DNA from: Amycolatopsis dendrobii
GTDB taxonomy: Bacteria; Actinomycetota; Actinomycetes; Mycobacteriales; Pseudonocardiaceae
Reading direction: 5' to 3'
Length of the DNA stretch: 64,000 bases
NCBI RefSeq assembly: GCF_014145675.1
Contig: NZ_JACGZW010000009.1
Location: forward strand, 1 to 64,000
The translations under genes were made by a program, and so were the position numbers. Positions 40,252 to 48,992 of this stretch are shown here, piece after piece. Positions within the stretch are counted from its first letter, which is position 1. Each line of letters opens with the position of its first letter. Under the pieces are notes generated by a model, which made no database searches, had not been told where the DNA came from, and saw nothing but the letters and a program-made list of their open reading frames with translations.

Positions 40252-40518
40252 TCAGCGCCACCGCATCGTCATCAGCAGACCGGCGATCATCGCGGCGAAT
40301 CCGATCGCGAAATTCCAGTTTCCGAGCTCGCTGAGGAACGAAACCTTGTCGCCCGCGATGTAGTTCACGACCAGCCACACCAGCCCGAGGAGCATGAGGC
40401 CGAACATGACGATCTTGTAGAACAGGTTCGACGGTCCCGCGGCCTGGACCTTCACCGGGGTGCGGCGGTCGACAGGCGGGGTGTACGCGGTCTTCTTGCG
40501 GACCTTCGACTTCGGCAT
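40252..40518 (-). CDS. crgA: cell division protein CrgA
   Basis: 88-aa membrane protein: MPKSKVRKKTAYTPP start, two membrane helices (about 32-52 and 68-85) joined by the loop GDKVSFLSELGNWN, exactly the CrgA family layout. It coordinates septation through FtsZ/FtsI and peptidoglycan enzymes in actinobacteria. ATG at 40518 with GAGGAAA upstream. Confidence 0.97.
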   Translation of the reverse strand: MPKSKVRKKTAYTPPVDRRTPVKVQAAGPSNLFYKIVMFGLMLLGLVWLVVNYIAGDKVSFLSELGNWNFAIGFAAMIAGLLMTMRWR

Positions 40519-40726
40519 CGTTTCCTCGCGTGCTCTCGGGCATTCCTGGTGGCGGCATCCTGGACGAGGTCCCGCTGTCGGGGTGCGCAACCAGCGCCAC
40601 GTGCACACGTTAACGTAAAGGACGGCTCCGCAGCACCGGGCGGGAGCGGTCGGGTTTCTCAGACTGTGACAATAGCGCCACCTGGAGTGCCGAGGAGGAC
40701 TCCGGCCGGGCGCGGGAGGAGCTTGC

Positions 40727-42106
40727 GTGACGCCGCAAGATTGGCCGGGCGAGGACGACCGCCGCCCCGGCACGGGACCTGACCGCCCGGTCCGCCGCCA
40801 GGCGCCGCCGCCGAGAAGGCAATCCGGGGAGACCCCGCCGCGGCGAAGAGTGGCCGGGGACCCAGGCCGGAGATCACCCGAACAGCGCACGCCGATCGAC
40901 CGGGGCGGGCCGCGCCGGGACGGCGGCGAAAACCGGCCCGGGCAGGGCCGGACGGGCGAAGGCAGGCCTCGCGAGGGTGACCCCCGCGGCGGTGATTTCC
41001 CGCGCGAGAACGGGCCCCGCCGTACCGCTGAGTTCCGCGCCGAAGGAGCCCCGCAGCGACGTCCCGGCGACCCGCGTCGTACCGGAGATCCCCGCGCCGC
41101 ACAGCCAGGAGACCCCGCCGGACGCCGTCGTCAGCCGGAAGAAGGCCGTCAGATGCCCCGCCGGGTGGGCGCCGCGGCCCCGGATCCGTCCCGGCGGCGG
41201 ATGACCGGCCCGGAGTTCGCCGAGCAGCCGACCGAGGTGTTCTCGGCGGTCGCGGTCGCCGACGAGGACGACAAGAAGGCCAAGAAGACCCCGCCGCCGC
41301 TGGGCAAGGGCGGGCTCGCGATCCGCACCGCGGGCGAAATCTTCATCACGCTCGGCGTGGTCGTGCTGCTGTTCATGGTGTACGAGGTGTGGGTCACCGA
41401 CCTGTTCTCCGCCGAGAAACAGCACACCGCGAGCGACCAGCTCGACGGCGACTGGGCGAAGGACCGCACGCTGCACCCCGAGCTGATCGACGGCAAGGCG
41501 TTCGCGCGCATCCACATCCCGTCGTTCGGCGCGGACTTCAACTTCACCATCCAGGAAGGCACCGGCGAGGATTCGCTCGCGGTCGGCCCCGGCCACTACA
41601 AGGGCACCGCGCTGCCGGGCGAACCGGGCAACTTCGGCATCGCCGGGCACCGCGTCGGCAAGGGCGCGCCGTTCAACGACCTGGACAACCTGAGTTCCTG
41701 CGACCAGATCGTGATCGAAACGCACACCGATTTCTTCATCTACCAGGTGCTGCCGTACGACGACGAGATCAAGGGCTGGAGCAGCGGCAAGGGCGCGCAG
41801 CCGGAGTGCAAGGGCGTGGGGACGCTGCGCAACTCGAGCATCCCCGGCGGTGGTCCGTACGACGAGACGTTCGGCCGCAAGGTAGTCCAGCCGAGCCAGG
41901 GCGACGCGGTGAACCCGGTGCCGTACAAGCCGGCCGGGGCGTTGCCGAAGGCGCAGCAGGCTTCGCTGCTCACGCTCACCACGTGCCACCCGCAGTTCTC
42001 GGCGAAGGAGCGGCTGATCATCACCTCGGTGCTGACCCGCCAGGTGCCGAAGACGCAGGTGCCGGATTACACGACGTTGCTGAAGAAGATCGGAGTGGCG
42101 TCCTGA
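40727..42106 (+). CDS. srtE: class E sortase
   Basis: 459-aa transpeptidase-type sortase. Residues 1-170 are a disordered Arg/Pro/Gly-rich cytoplasmic region, far longer than usual. A membrane anchor follows (IFITLGVVVLLFMVYEVWV, about 205-223), then the sortase domain with catalytic His in IAGHRVGKG (about 310), Cys in TLTTCHPQF (about 420) and Arg in KERLIITS. It anchors secreted proteins with LAxTG-type signals to peptidoglycan. GTG at 40727 with GGGAGGAG upstream. Confidence 0.92.
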   Translation: MTPQDWPGEDDRRPGTGPDRPVRRQAPPPRRQSGETPPRRRVAGDPGRRSPEQRTPIDRGGPRRDGGENRPGQGRTGEGRPREGDPRGGDFPRENGPRRTAEFRAEGAPQRRPGDPRRTGDPRAAQPGDPAGRRRQPEEGRQMPRRVGAAAPDPSRRRMTGPEFAEQPTEVFSAVAVADEDDKKAKKTPPPLGKGGLAIRTAGEIFITLGVVVLLFMVYEVWVTDLFSAEKQHTASDQLDGDWAKDRTLHPELIDGKAFARIHIPSFGADFNFTIQEGTGEDSLAVGPGHYKGTALPGEPGNFGIAGHRVGKGAPFNDLDNLSSCDQIVIETHTDFFIYQVLPYDDEIKGWSSGKGAQPECKGVGTLRNSSIPGGGPYDETFGRKVVQPSQGDAVNPVPYKPAGALPKAQQASLLTLTTCHPQFSAKERLIITSVLTRQVPKTQVPDYTTLLKKIGVAS

Positions 42107-42264
42107 TGTACGGCTGGCTCTGGCGGCATCTGCCCGGACCGTTCGCGGTGAAATTCGTGCTCGCGCTCGTGCTGGTGCTGGGAATCGTGGCGCTGCTGAT
42201 GTTCGTGGTGTTCCCGTGGCTGGACCCGCTGCTGTGGTTCAACAACGTGTCGGTGAACAACTGA
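42106..42264 (+). CDS. small conserved membrane protein after the sortase gene
   Basis: 52-aa single-pass protein: MYGWLWRHLPGPFAVKF, hydrophobic helix LALVLVLGIVALLMFVVF, and a WLDPLLWFNN tail. It overlaps the sortase stop by one base (TGATG), so translation is coupled. This tiny protein next to a class E sortase and trpG recurs in actinobacteria; function unknown, possibly a sortase accessory. Confidence 0.82.
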   Translation: MYGWLWRHLPGPFAVKFVLALVLVLGIVALLMFVVFPWLDPLLWFNNVSVNN

Positions 42265-43247
42265 GGTTCGGGGTCTTCCTGGTCTCGGGCCGCTTCCCGG
42301 GCCAGGACGACGCCGCCGTCCTGCGGCGCACCGTCCGTGCGGCCTGCGCCGCCGAAGCCGCTGGTTTCGACGACGTGTGGCTGGCCGAGCACCACTTCAT
42401 GCCGTATGGCGTGTGCCCGTCGGCCATCACGCTCGCCGCGCACGTGCTCGGCCAGACGTCGCGAATCAGCGTCGGCACCGCGGTGAGCGTGCTGTCGACG
42501 ACGCATCCGGTCGCGTTGGCGGAGCAGTGGTCCATGCTCGACGCCGTTTCCGACGGCCGCCTGCGCTTAGGCGTCGGACGGGGTGGGCCGTGGCAAGATC
42601 TCGAAGTCTTCGGCACCGGATTGCCGCGCTACGAAACAGGTTTCGCCGAGTCGGTGGATCTTCTGCTGACCGCCGCGACTGGCCGAGTCTCGGCCGAGGG
42701 CTCGCATTTTGCTTTCCGGGAAGTCGGGCTTCGCCCGGTCCCGCAACGATCTTTGAACGTTGTAGTGGCCTGCGGCGGCCCCACTTCCTCCGCGGTCCGG
42801 CTTGCCGCGGAACGTAAGTTGCCGTTGTTGCTCGGCCTGCACGCGGATGACGCGGAGAAGGCGGCAACTGTCGCCGCTTACGGTGCCCCCGCGGCCCACG
42901 TGTCAACGGTGCTGTGCCAGGTCGGCGACGATGCTTCCGCGGTGGTGCGCCGCGCTTTGCCGGGTTGGCTGTCGGATGGCTTAGCCGCCCACGTGCCGGT
43001 GGACGATCGTCCTGGTCCGGCTCGGGATCCTTGGGAATACACGGAAAAGCTGTGCGCGATCCATCCGGTCGGTCCGGTTGAGCAGTGCGTCGAGACTCTG
43101 CGGACGAGCCTCCGGCGCACCGGGGTGTCCCACGTGATCATGTTCGTGGAAGGGTCCGGCACGCCGGAGGGGACTCTCGCCAATATCGCGCGGATCGGTG
43201 CTGAGGTGTTGCCCGCGCTGCGGGGACTTGCGCCTTCTAGTCTCTAG
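42216..43247 (+). CDS. LLM-class flavin-dependent oxidoreductase
   Basis: Up to 343 aa. The luciferase-like domain begins RFGVFLVSGRFPGQDD and includes FDDVWLAEHHF, ISVGTAVSVLSTTHPVALAEQWSMLD and RLRLGVGRG, all typical of F420- or FMN-dependent monooxygenases. The start is unclear. Homologues begin at the RFG segment, but the only in-frame standard starts are GTG at 42216 and 42234, inside the preceding small gene; a CTG at 42261 overlapping that gene's stop is an alternative. The substrate is unknown. Confidence 0.82.
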   Translation: MAGPAAVVQQRVGEQLRFGVFLVSGRFPGQDDAAVLRRTVRAACAAEAAGFDDVWLAEHHFMPYGVCPSAITLAAHVLGQTSRISVGTAVSVLSTTHPVALAEQWSMLDAVSDGRLRLGVGRGGPWQDLEVFGTGLPRYETGFAESVDLLLTAATGRVSAEGSHFAFREVGLRPVPQRSLNVVVACGGPTSSAVRLAAERKLPLLLGLHADDAEKAATVAAYGAPAAHVSTVLCQVGDDASAVVRRALPGWLSDGLAAHVPVDDRPGPARDPWEYTEKLCAIHPVGPVEQCVETLRTSLRRTGVSHVIMFVEGSGTPEGTLANIARIGAEVLPALRGLAPSSL

Positions 43248-43271
43248 GTCGCAGGTTCGAGCCCTCGGTGC

Positions 43272-43658
43272 TCAGCAGTCCCGCAGTTCAGGGCTCTGGT
43301 TCAGCAACTGCCCCCGAGGCGAAACGAACGCCCGGTACCGATCCCCGTCCGTGTCCCGGAAAACGGCCACCCGGTGGCAGTTCTGGAACGCCAGCTTCAC
43401 CCCGAAGTGCCGTTCCAGCCCGCCCCGGATCGCGTCCGAGGCCAGTGCTCGCAGCAGCTGCCCGCGGGCGGTCTCGTCCGGCGGCGGGGTTTCGTTGTCC
43501 GCGAATCCGTCCGCGGCGGTGTCCGCTTCCGCGATCACTCCGGTGATGACCTCCCATGCGTACGGCAGCGATTCCCGCACGCAGGCCACGAACTCGGCGT
43601 CGGAGACCTCCCCGCGTTCGGCCTTTTCCAGCAGCGCGGGCGATACGTCCAAGGACAA
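43272..43658 (-). CDS. SCO5389 family protein
   Basis: 128 aa. Start SLDVSPALLEKAERGEVSDAEFV and end FQNCHRVAVF ... GQLLNQSPELRDC match the SCO5389 family, a conserved Streptomyces/actinobacterial group of unknown function, one Cys being the last residue. I chose TTG at 43658, since GGAGG lies 5 bases upstream and the family begins M-S-L-D-V; an ATG at 43670 is the alternative. Confidence 0.8.
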   Translation of the reverse strand: MSLDVSPALLEKAERGEVSDAEFVACVRESLPYAWEVITGVIAEADTAADGFADNETPPPDETARGQLLRALASDAIRGGLERHFGVKLAFQNCHRVAVFRDTDGDRYRAFVSPRGQLLNQSPELRDC

Positions 43659-43788
43659 GACAACCTCCATGGTCAGCGGTACCCCTCAGAGCTACCGGCC
43701 CGCCGGACCCGGCCACAAGAGAAAACGAGTTTCATCACCACTTTGGTGGATCACTCCCACCGGAACAGCCGCACGGCGAGTGCCGTTG

Positions 43789-44400
43789 CTAAGCCCGGGT
43801 GAGCGGCACCCGCACGGCAGGCGGCAGCGGTCCGGCATCCGGGTGAGCCCGGAACGACTGGAGCAGCAACGCCGTGAACCTACGCACCGCTGCGACGCGC
43901 GCGGAAGCCGGTTCCACCTGGATTCCCTCGTTGGCGACCAACGCCAGCACGAGGTCTTCCAGCACGAAATCCGCCCGCAGCTGGCCAGTGTCCTTCGCTC
44001 GGCGGATGAGTTCGAGCAGCAGCCGCAGCGTGCGGGCGCGGTCGGCGGCGAAGTCGAGTCTTCGTGGCAGTTGTGCGACGAATGCGCGGAAGCCCTGCTC
44101 ACGGGCATGCACCTCGGTGAGCTTTTCCAGCACCAGGACGAAACCCTGCCACGGATCAGCCGCCGACAAACCCTCCTCGACGATTGACGAGCACAGCGCC
44201 AGCTCCTCGGCGAACGCTTCGGCGATCAGTGCGTCTTTGGCCGGAAAATGCCGATAAACCGTCGCGACGCTCACCTCTGCCTGCCGCGCGATTTCCCGCA
44301 TCGGCACGCTGTATCCGCGGACGGTGAAAGCCACCCGGGCCGCCGCGAGGATGCGGACGCGGTTGTGGGCGGCATCGGTCCGTCTCACTTCGGCCGTCAC
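43789..44400 (-). CDS. TetR family transcriptional regulator
   Basis: 203 aa with N-terminal HTH (NRVRILAAARVAFTVRGYSVPMREIARQAEVSVATVYRHFPAKDALIAEAF, about 13-63) and a helical ligand domain with LRLLLELIRRAKDTGQLRADF, as in TetR proteins of the SbtR-like C-terminal type. GTG at 44400 is chosen over upstream in-frame starts that run into the divergent dehydrogenase. It is 51 bp from that gene and probably regulates it. Confidence 0.88.
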   Translation of the reverse strand: MTAEVRRTDAAHNRVRILAAARVAFTVRGYSVPMREIARQAEVSVATVYRHFPAKDALIAEAFAEELALCSSIVEEGLSAADPWQGFVLVLEKLTEVHAREQGFRAFVAQLPRRLDFAADRARTLRLLLELIRRAKDTGQLRADFVLEDLVLALVANEGIQVEPASARVAAVRRFTALLLQSFRAHPDAGPLPPAVRVPLTRA

Positions 44401-44450
44401 CCCTCTCACTTCCGGCTGGGTCGCTGACCTGCTGGAATACCGTCGAACGC

Positions 44451-45344
44451 ATGAAAGCCGTCCAGTTCGACCAGTATGGCCCGCCCAGCGTCGTGCACGT
44501 CGTCGATGTCGCCGAACCACACGCGGGGCCTGGGGAGATTCGCGTTTCCGTGCGTGCGTCCGGGTTTTCCGCGGGCGAAACCGCCATCCGGTCTGGGGCG
44601 CGCAAAGGCATGAGGCTCCCGTTCCGGACGGGATACGACGCGGCTGGCGTGGTGGACGAAGTGGGCGATGGGGTCACCGGGATTGAGCCCGGTGCACACG
44701 TCTTCGGGATGACCGACGCGAATCGTCGTGGAGCCAACGCTGAATACGCCGTTCTGGTGCACTGGGCGGTCAAACCGGACGCGTGGAGCTGGGCTGAGGC
44801 AGGAGGCGCCGCAGGGGCGGTCGAAACCGCGACCCGGGTGTTGGACCAGCTTCCTGGCGGAACGATCCTGGTACATGGCGCGGCGGGCGGGGTCGGCGCG
44901 GTCGCGGTTCAGTTGGCGATCGCGCGCGGTGCCACCGTTATCGGCACGGCGAGCCCGCGCAACCACGATTTCCTGCGTTCCCTTGGTGCTGAAGCGACGG
45001 CATACGGCCCGGGGCTGGTCGACCGAGTCCGCAGCGTCGACGCGGTCTTCGACTGTGCCGGGGGAGCACTGCCGGACTTGATCGAGATCGCCGGGGAACC
45101 CGCGAGGGTCGTGACGATCACCGACGCCACCGCGCCGCAGCACGGCGTGCACTTCTCGCACAGCGCAGCGCTCCCCGGCGCGGATCCGTTGGCAGTACAC
45201 GGGCTTGCCGCAGCGGTAAAACTCGCGGAGGAAGGACGTCTAAAGATCCCAGTCGCAGCGACCTTTCCGCTGAGCGAAGCCGCGGCCGCGCACGAGTTGA
45301 GCGAAAGCAGGCACGCCCGCGGAAAGATCGTCTACCTGAACTAG
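44451..45344 (+). CDS. NADP-dependent zinc-less alcohol dehydrogenase / quinone oxidoreductase
   Basis: 297-aa MDR-superfamily enzyme: MKAVQFDQYGPPSVV start, GroES-like N-terminal domain, and Rossmann motif VHGAAGGVGAVAVQLA (about 144-159). No structural or catalytic zinc Cys pattern is present, which favours the quinone-oxidoreductase subgroup. It reduces quinones or enones with NADPH. Divergent from the TetR gene; 4-bp convergent overlap with fprA. Confidence 0.86.
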   Translation: MKAVQFDQYGPPSVVHVVDVAEPHAGPGEIRVSVRASGFSAGETAIRSGARKGMRLPFRTGYDAAGVVDEVGDGVTGIEPGAHVFGMTDANRRGANAEYAVLVHWAVKPDAWSWAEAGGAAGAVETATRVLDQLPGGTILVHGAAGGVGAVAVQLAIARGATVIGTASPRNHDFLRSLGAEATAYGPGLVDRVRSVDAVFDCAGGALPDLIEIAGEPARVVTITDATAPQHGVHFSHSAALPGADPLAVHGLAAAVKLAEEGRLKIPVAATFPLSEAAAAHELSESRHARGKIVYLN

Positions 45345-46684
45345 GCGCGCGAAACCCGCACCATCTCGTCGCGCTCCACGACCTTCACGCGCTCGCGTCC
45401 TTCAGCCTCGCCGAGCGACTTCTCATGCGCGTCGAGTTTGCCCCAGCCTTCCCAGGTGGTGAACGAAATCCCGCGCGCGGCAAGGAATTCCAGGATCGCG
45501 TCCGGCGACGAATGCCGCGGGGCGGCGAGAGTGTCCGCGTCCGCCAGGAGGTTCGCGACGGTCTCGGCCGCGTCGCCCTTCGTGTGGCCGATCAGGCCGA
45601 CCGGGCCGCGTTTGATCCAGCCGGTCACGTACACGCCGGGGACCTGGTTCTCGTCCAGGTCCAGCACGCGGCCGCCCTGGTTCGGGATCACGCCCGCGGT
45701 GTGGTCGAACGGGATTTCCGGCAGGTGCGACGACAGGTAGCCGACCGCGCGGTACACCGCCTGCACGTCCCAGTCGTGGAACTCGCCGGTGCCGACGACC
45801 TTGCCGTCGCGGTACTCAGTCCGTTCGGTGCGCAGGCCGACGACCTTGCCGTCTTCGCCGAGCACCTCAGCCGGCGCGTGGAAGAAGTGCAGGTGCAGCC
45901 GCCGCGGACGAGTGCCTTCGTCGCGAATCGCCCATTCCTGCAGCGTCTTCACGACCATGTCGGTCTGCTTCGAGGACCGCAGTTCGGCGACACTGGCCTC
46001 GTCGAACTCCATGTCCTCGGGGTGCACGATGACCTCGACGTTCGGCGAATGGTCCAGTTCGCGCAGTTCCAGCGGCGAGAACTTCGCCTGCGCAGGACCG
46101 CGGCGGCCGAACACGTGCACGTCGGTGACCGGGCTGGCCTTCAGGCCCTCGTAAACGTTCGCCGGGATGTCGGTCGGCAGCAGTTCGTCGGCGGTCTTGG
46201 CGAGCACGCGCGCCACGTCCAGCGCGACGTTGCCGACGCCGAGCACCGCGACCGACGACGCGTTCAGCGGCCAGGTGCGCGGCACGTCCGGGTGGCCGTC
46301 GTACCAGGACACGAAGTCGGCGGCGCCGTGGCTGCCTTCGAGGTCGATGCCGGGAAGGTCGAGCGCGCGGTCGGCCATCGCGCCGGTCGCGAAGATGACC
46401 GCGTCGTAGAACTCGCGCAGGTCGTCCAGCTTCAGGTCGGTGCCGTAGTCGACGTTGCCGAGCAGCCGGATGTTCGGCCGGTCCAGCACCTTGTGCAGGG
46501 CGTTGACGATGCCCTTGATGCGCGGGTGGTCGGGCGCGACGCCATAGCGGATCAGCCCGAACGGCGCGGGCATGCGCTCGAACAGGTCGATCTCGACGTT
46601 CGCGCCGGACTTGTCCAGCAGGTCGGCGGCGTAGATGCCGGCGGGGCCAGCGCCCACCACGGCGACACGAAGGATTCGGCTCAC
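45341..46684 (-). CDS. fprA: ferredoxin/ferredoxin-NADP reductase (FprA type)
   Basis: 447-aa adrenodoxin-reductase-like flavoprotein. FAD motif GAGPAGIYAADLL (about 11-23), the GLIRYGVAPDHPRIK segment, NADPH motif GVGNVALDVARVL (about 146-158), GRRGPAQAKF and the C-terminal GWIKRGPVGLIGHTKGDA are all present. It passes electrons from NADPH to ferredoxins and so to P450s or iron-sulphur proteins. GTG at 46684. An IdeR/DtxR-like palindrome directly upstream implies iron control. Confidence 0.92.
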   Translation of the reverse strand: MSRILRVAVVGAGPAGIYAADLLDKSGANVEIDLFERMPAPFGLIRYGVAPDHPRIKGIVNALHKVLDRPNIRLLGNVDYGTDLKLDDLREFYDAVIFATGAMADRALDLPGIDLEGSHGAADFVSWYDGHPDVPRTWPLNASSVAVLGVGNVALDVARVLAKTADELLPTDIPANVYEGLKASPVTDVHVFGRRGPAQAKFSPLELRELDHSPNVEVIVHPEDMEFDEASVAELRSSKQTDMVVKTLQEWAIRDEGTRPRRLHLHFFHAPAEVLGEDGKVVGLRTERTEYRDGKVVGTGEFHDWDVQAVYRAVGYLSSHLPEIPFDHTAGVIPNQGGRVLDLDENQVPGVYVTGWIKRGPVGLIGHTKGDAAETVANLLADADTLAAPRHSSPDAILEFLAARGISFTTWEGWGKLDAHEKSLGEAEGRERVKVVERDEMVRVSRA

Positions 46685-46695
46685 CGGTCCACGGT

Positions 46696-46715
46696 AAGTT
46701 AGGTGATCCTAACTT
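46696..46715. promoter_or_regulatory. IdeR/DtxR-type iron box
   Basis: Palindrome AAGTTAGG (46696-46703), TGAT, CCTAACTT (46708-46715). The right-aligned 19-mer starting at TTAGGT matches 13 of 19 positions of the IdeR consensus. It lies 11 bp upstream of fprA and 53 bp upstream of the divergent trpG/pabA gene. Confidence 0.65.
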
Positions 46716-46767
46716 TCACTGTGATCTGGCGTACGGTCCAGCAGGTGGGAGCCGCTAAGCTGGCGGC

Positions 46768-47412
46768 ATGCGCGTTCTCGTCGTCGACAACTACGACAGC
46801 TTCGTCTACAACCTCGTCCAGTACCTGGCGCAGCTCGGCGCCGACTGCACGGTGTGGCGCAACGACGTCGTCGACCTCGACCGCGTGCCGGACTTCGACG
46901 CGGTGCTCGTCTCCCCAGGTCCCGGAACGCCGGAACGTGCAGGTCAGAGCATTGAAGTGATCGCGAAATGCGCCGAGACGCGCACGCCGATGCTGGGCGT
47001 GTGCCTCGGCCACCAGGCGCTGGGCGTGCACTTCGGAGCCACCGTCGACCGCGCGGACGAGTTGCTGCACGGCAAGACCAGCCAGGTGCGGCACACCGGC
47101 TCCGGCATCCTCGCCGGGCTGCCGGAGGAGTTCACCGCCACTCGCTACCACTCGCTCACCGTGCTGCCGGACACCATCGATCCGGACATTTTCGAGGTCA
47201 CCGGCACCACCGAAAGCGGCATCGTGATGGGTATGCGGCACCGCGAACTGCCGCTGGAGGGTGTGCAGTTCCACCCCGAATCCGTGCTTACCGAATGCGG
47301 CCACCGGATGCTGGCGAACTGGATGGCCTCGGCGGGCCACCCGGTCGCGCCGACCGTCGTCGACGACCTGGAGCGGGCCACCCGCACCCTGCAGAAGGCC
47401 GCGACTGCGTGA
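46768..47412 (+). CDS. pabA: glutamine amidotransferase, anthranilate / p-aminobenzoate synthase component II
   Basis: 214-aa class I glutaminase: MRVLVVDNYDSFVYNLVQYL start, oxyanion loop VSPGPGTPE, nucleophile Cys in LGVCLGHQALG (about 79) and His/Glu in FHPESVLTECG. It supplies ammonia to anthranilate synthase or aminodeoxychorismate synthase. No synthase component I lies nearby; it is the conserved trpG/pabA (Rv0013) of the origin block. The stop overlaps the ABC gene start by 4 bp. Confidence 0.93.
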   Translation: MRVLVVDNYDSFVYNLVQYLAQLGADCTVWRNDVVDLDRVPDFDAVLVSPGPGTPERAGQSIEVIAKCAETRTPMLGVCLGHQALGVHFGATVDRADELLHGKTSQVRHTGSGILAGLPEEFTATRYHSLTVLPDTIDPDIFEVTGTTESGIVMGMRHRELPLEGVQFHPESVLTECGHRMLANWMASAGHPVAPTVVDDLERATRTLQKAATA

Positions 47413-48230
47413 CCGCGCCGACCCCGCTGATCCGGCTCAGCGGAGTCGGAAAACGGTACGGCAGCGGCGAACCCGTCCTGACGCACATCGATTTCGAGGT
47501 GCCCGCCGGGCAGGTCGTCGGCATCCTCGGCGCCAACGGATCGGGCAAATCGACCTTGCTACGGATCCTCGCCGGGGTGTCGCGGGCGTCGTACGGCGAC
47601 ATCACCGGGAGCCCGGCGGTCGGCTATCTGCCGGACCGGTTCCCCGGAGGCCAGCGGCTGAGTGCGCGGGCGTACCTGCGGCATCTCGCGCGGATCCGCG
47701 GGCTGGCTGATCTCTCCGGGATCGATCCGCTGCTGAAGCGGCTCGCACTGGTCGGCAGCCCGGACGCGCAACTGCGCACGCTGTCGAAAGGCAATGCGCA
47801 GAAGGTCGGTCTTGCCCAAGCCGTGCTGGCGCGGCCGGATCTGCTGATCCTCGACGAACCCTGGTCCGGCCTCGACGTCGGCACTCACACGGTGCTCGGC
47901 GAACTGGTAGCGGAAACCCGCGCACGCGGCGCGAGCGTCGTCTTCACCGACCACCGGCCGGACGTGGTGCGCGCACACGCGGACGAGGTATATCGGCTCG
48001 ACTCCGGCCGGGTCGCGCCGCTGGAAACGCATCCGGAACGCAAGCGGATCACGTTGCTGCCGGTGTCGTCGAGCGTCGACAACTGGTCCGCCGAACCAGG
48101 CGTGCACGCGGTCGCCGACCAGGCGGGCGGTGTGGTACTGACGGTCGACGCCGAACACGCCGACGCCGTGCTGCTGCGCGCGCTGTCCGGCGGTTGGTCG
48201 GTGCGGGAGGTGGCACCGTGCTCGCAGTGA
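47409..48230 (+). CDS. ABC transporter ATP-binding protein
   Basis: 273 aa. Walker A GANGSGKSTLL (about 39-49), Q-loop VGYLPDRFPGG, a degenerate signature LSKGNAQKVGLAQ and Walker B LLILDEPWSGLD. CcmA-like ATPase of an export or drug/heme transporter, pairing with the membrane protein at 48218. GTG at 47409, overlapping pabA by 4 bp (GTGA). Mycobacterial genomes have no ABC genes at this place, so it is an insertion into the backbone. Confidence 0.9.
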   Translation: MTAPTPLIRLSGVGKRYGSGEPVLTHIDFEVPAGQVVGILGANGSGKSTLLRILAGVSRASYGDITGSPAVGYLPDRFPGGQRLSARAYLRHLARIRGLADLSGIDPLLKRLALVGSPDAQLRTLSKGNAQKVGLAQAVLARPDLLILDEPWSGLDVGTHTVLGELVAETRARGASVVFTDHRPDVVRAHADEVYRLDSGRVAPLETHPERKRITLLPVSSSVDNWSAEPGVHAVADQAGGVVLTVDAEHADAVLLRALSGGWSVREVAPCSQ

Positions 48231-48862
48231 GCCGCTACTACCTGGCGCTGCTCGGCCATTCGCAACGTTATTTGCCCGCCGCACTCGCGTACCTCGCGTT
48301 GTGCTCAATCCTTTACGCGGACCCGAGTTCGCCAGTGCTTCCGCTGTTCGGCGTGAGCGGCGCGGGGGTTCTCGTACTCGGCTGCTGGCTCACGATCGCG
48401 TTGCTGGACATCGAAGATCCGGTACAGCGCCTGATCACGCTCAACCACGCGGGCGGCAACCGAAAGACCATCGGCGGCGCGGTGCTGACAGTGTTCGGCT
48501 GGACCCTGGTGTGCACGGTGGTGACCGTCGCGTGGGCCGCGACGCATCGGAATCAGTTGCACGGGCAGATCATCAGCGCTGGGCTCGCGACCCATCTCGC
48601 GTGCGCTCTGGTCGGCATCGCGATCGGCCTGCCGTGCTCGCGGCTGCTGGTTTCGCGCATCGGCTGGACCGTGCTCGCCGCTGTTCTCGTGCTTGGCTTG
48701 GTATTGCTGGGGAAATGGGTCCCCTTGGTGCATCCGCTGCTGGAGGCGTTGATGAGCGGCGCTCCGTACGGCGGCCCGCTCGGCTTGGCGATCGGCACGT
48801 CGGTGGTATTGCTGGCGGCGAGCATGACTGTGGTGGGCGCGGTCTCGGCGCATCGGTCCTGA
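48218..48862 (+). CDS. ABC transporter permease-like membrane protein
   Basis: 214 aa with six hydrophobic segments (YLPAALAYLALCSIL, LFGVSGAGVLVLGCWLTIALL and others). It is presumably the membrane partner of the preceding ATPase. GTG at 48218 is chosen because GGGAGG ends 6 bases upstream; GTG at 48227 is the alternative with a 4-bp overlap. It resembles CcmB/ABC-2-type permeases only loosely. Confidence 0.75.
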   Translation: MLAVSRYYLALLGHSQRYLPAALAYLALCSILYADPSSPVLPLFGVSGAGVLVLGCWLTIALLDIEDPVQRLITLNHAGGNRKTIGGAVLTVFGWTLVCTVVTVAWAATHRNQLHGQIISAGLATHLACALVGIAIGLPCSRLLVSRIGWTVLAAVLVLGLVLLGKWVPLVHPLLEALMSGAPYGGPLGLAIGTSVVLLAASMTVVGAVSAHRS

Positions 48863-48992
48863 GAGCGGGAATATTCCTCAGTTTGTCGGCTGTCTGCATA
48901 TTGCATTCGGCAAATGCCGATTTGGGGGTTCCGGGTCAGGCGGCGAGTCGGTTACCCTCGCGCCGTCTGTTGGGCCCGGGAGGGGAGCATTC

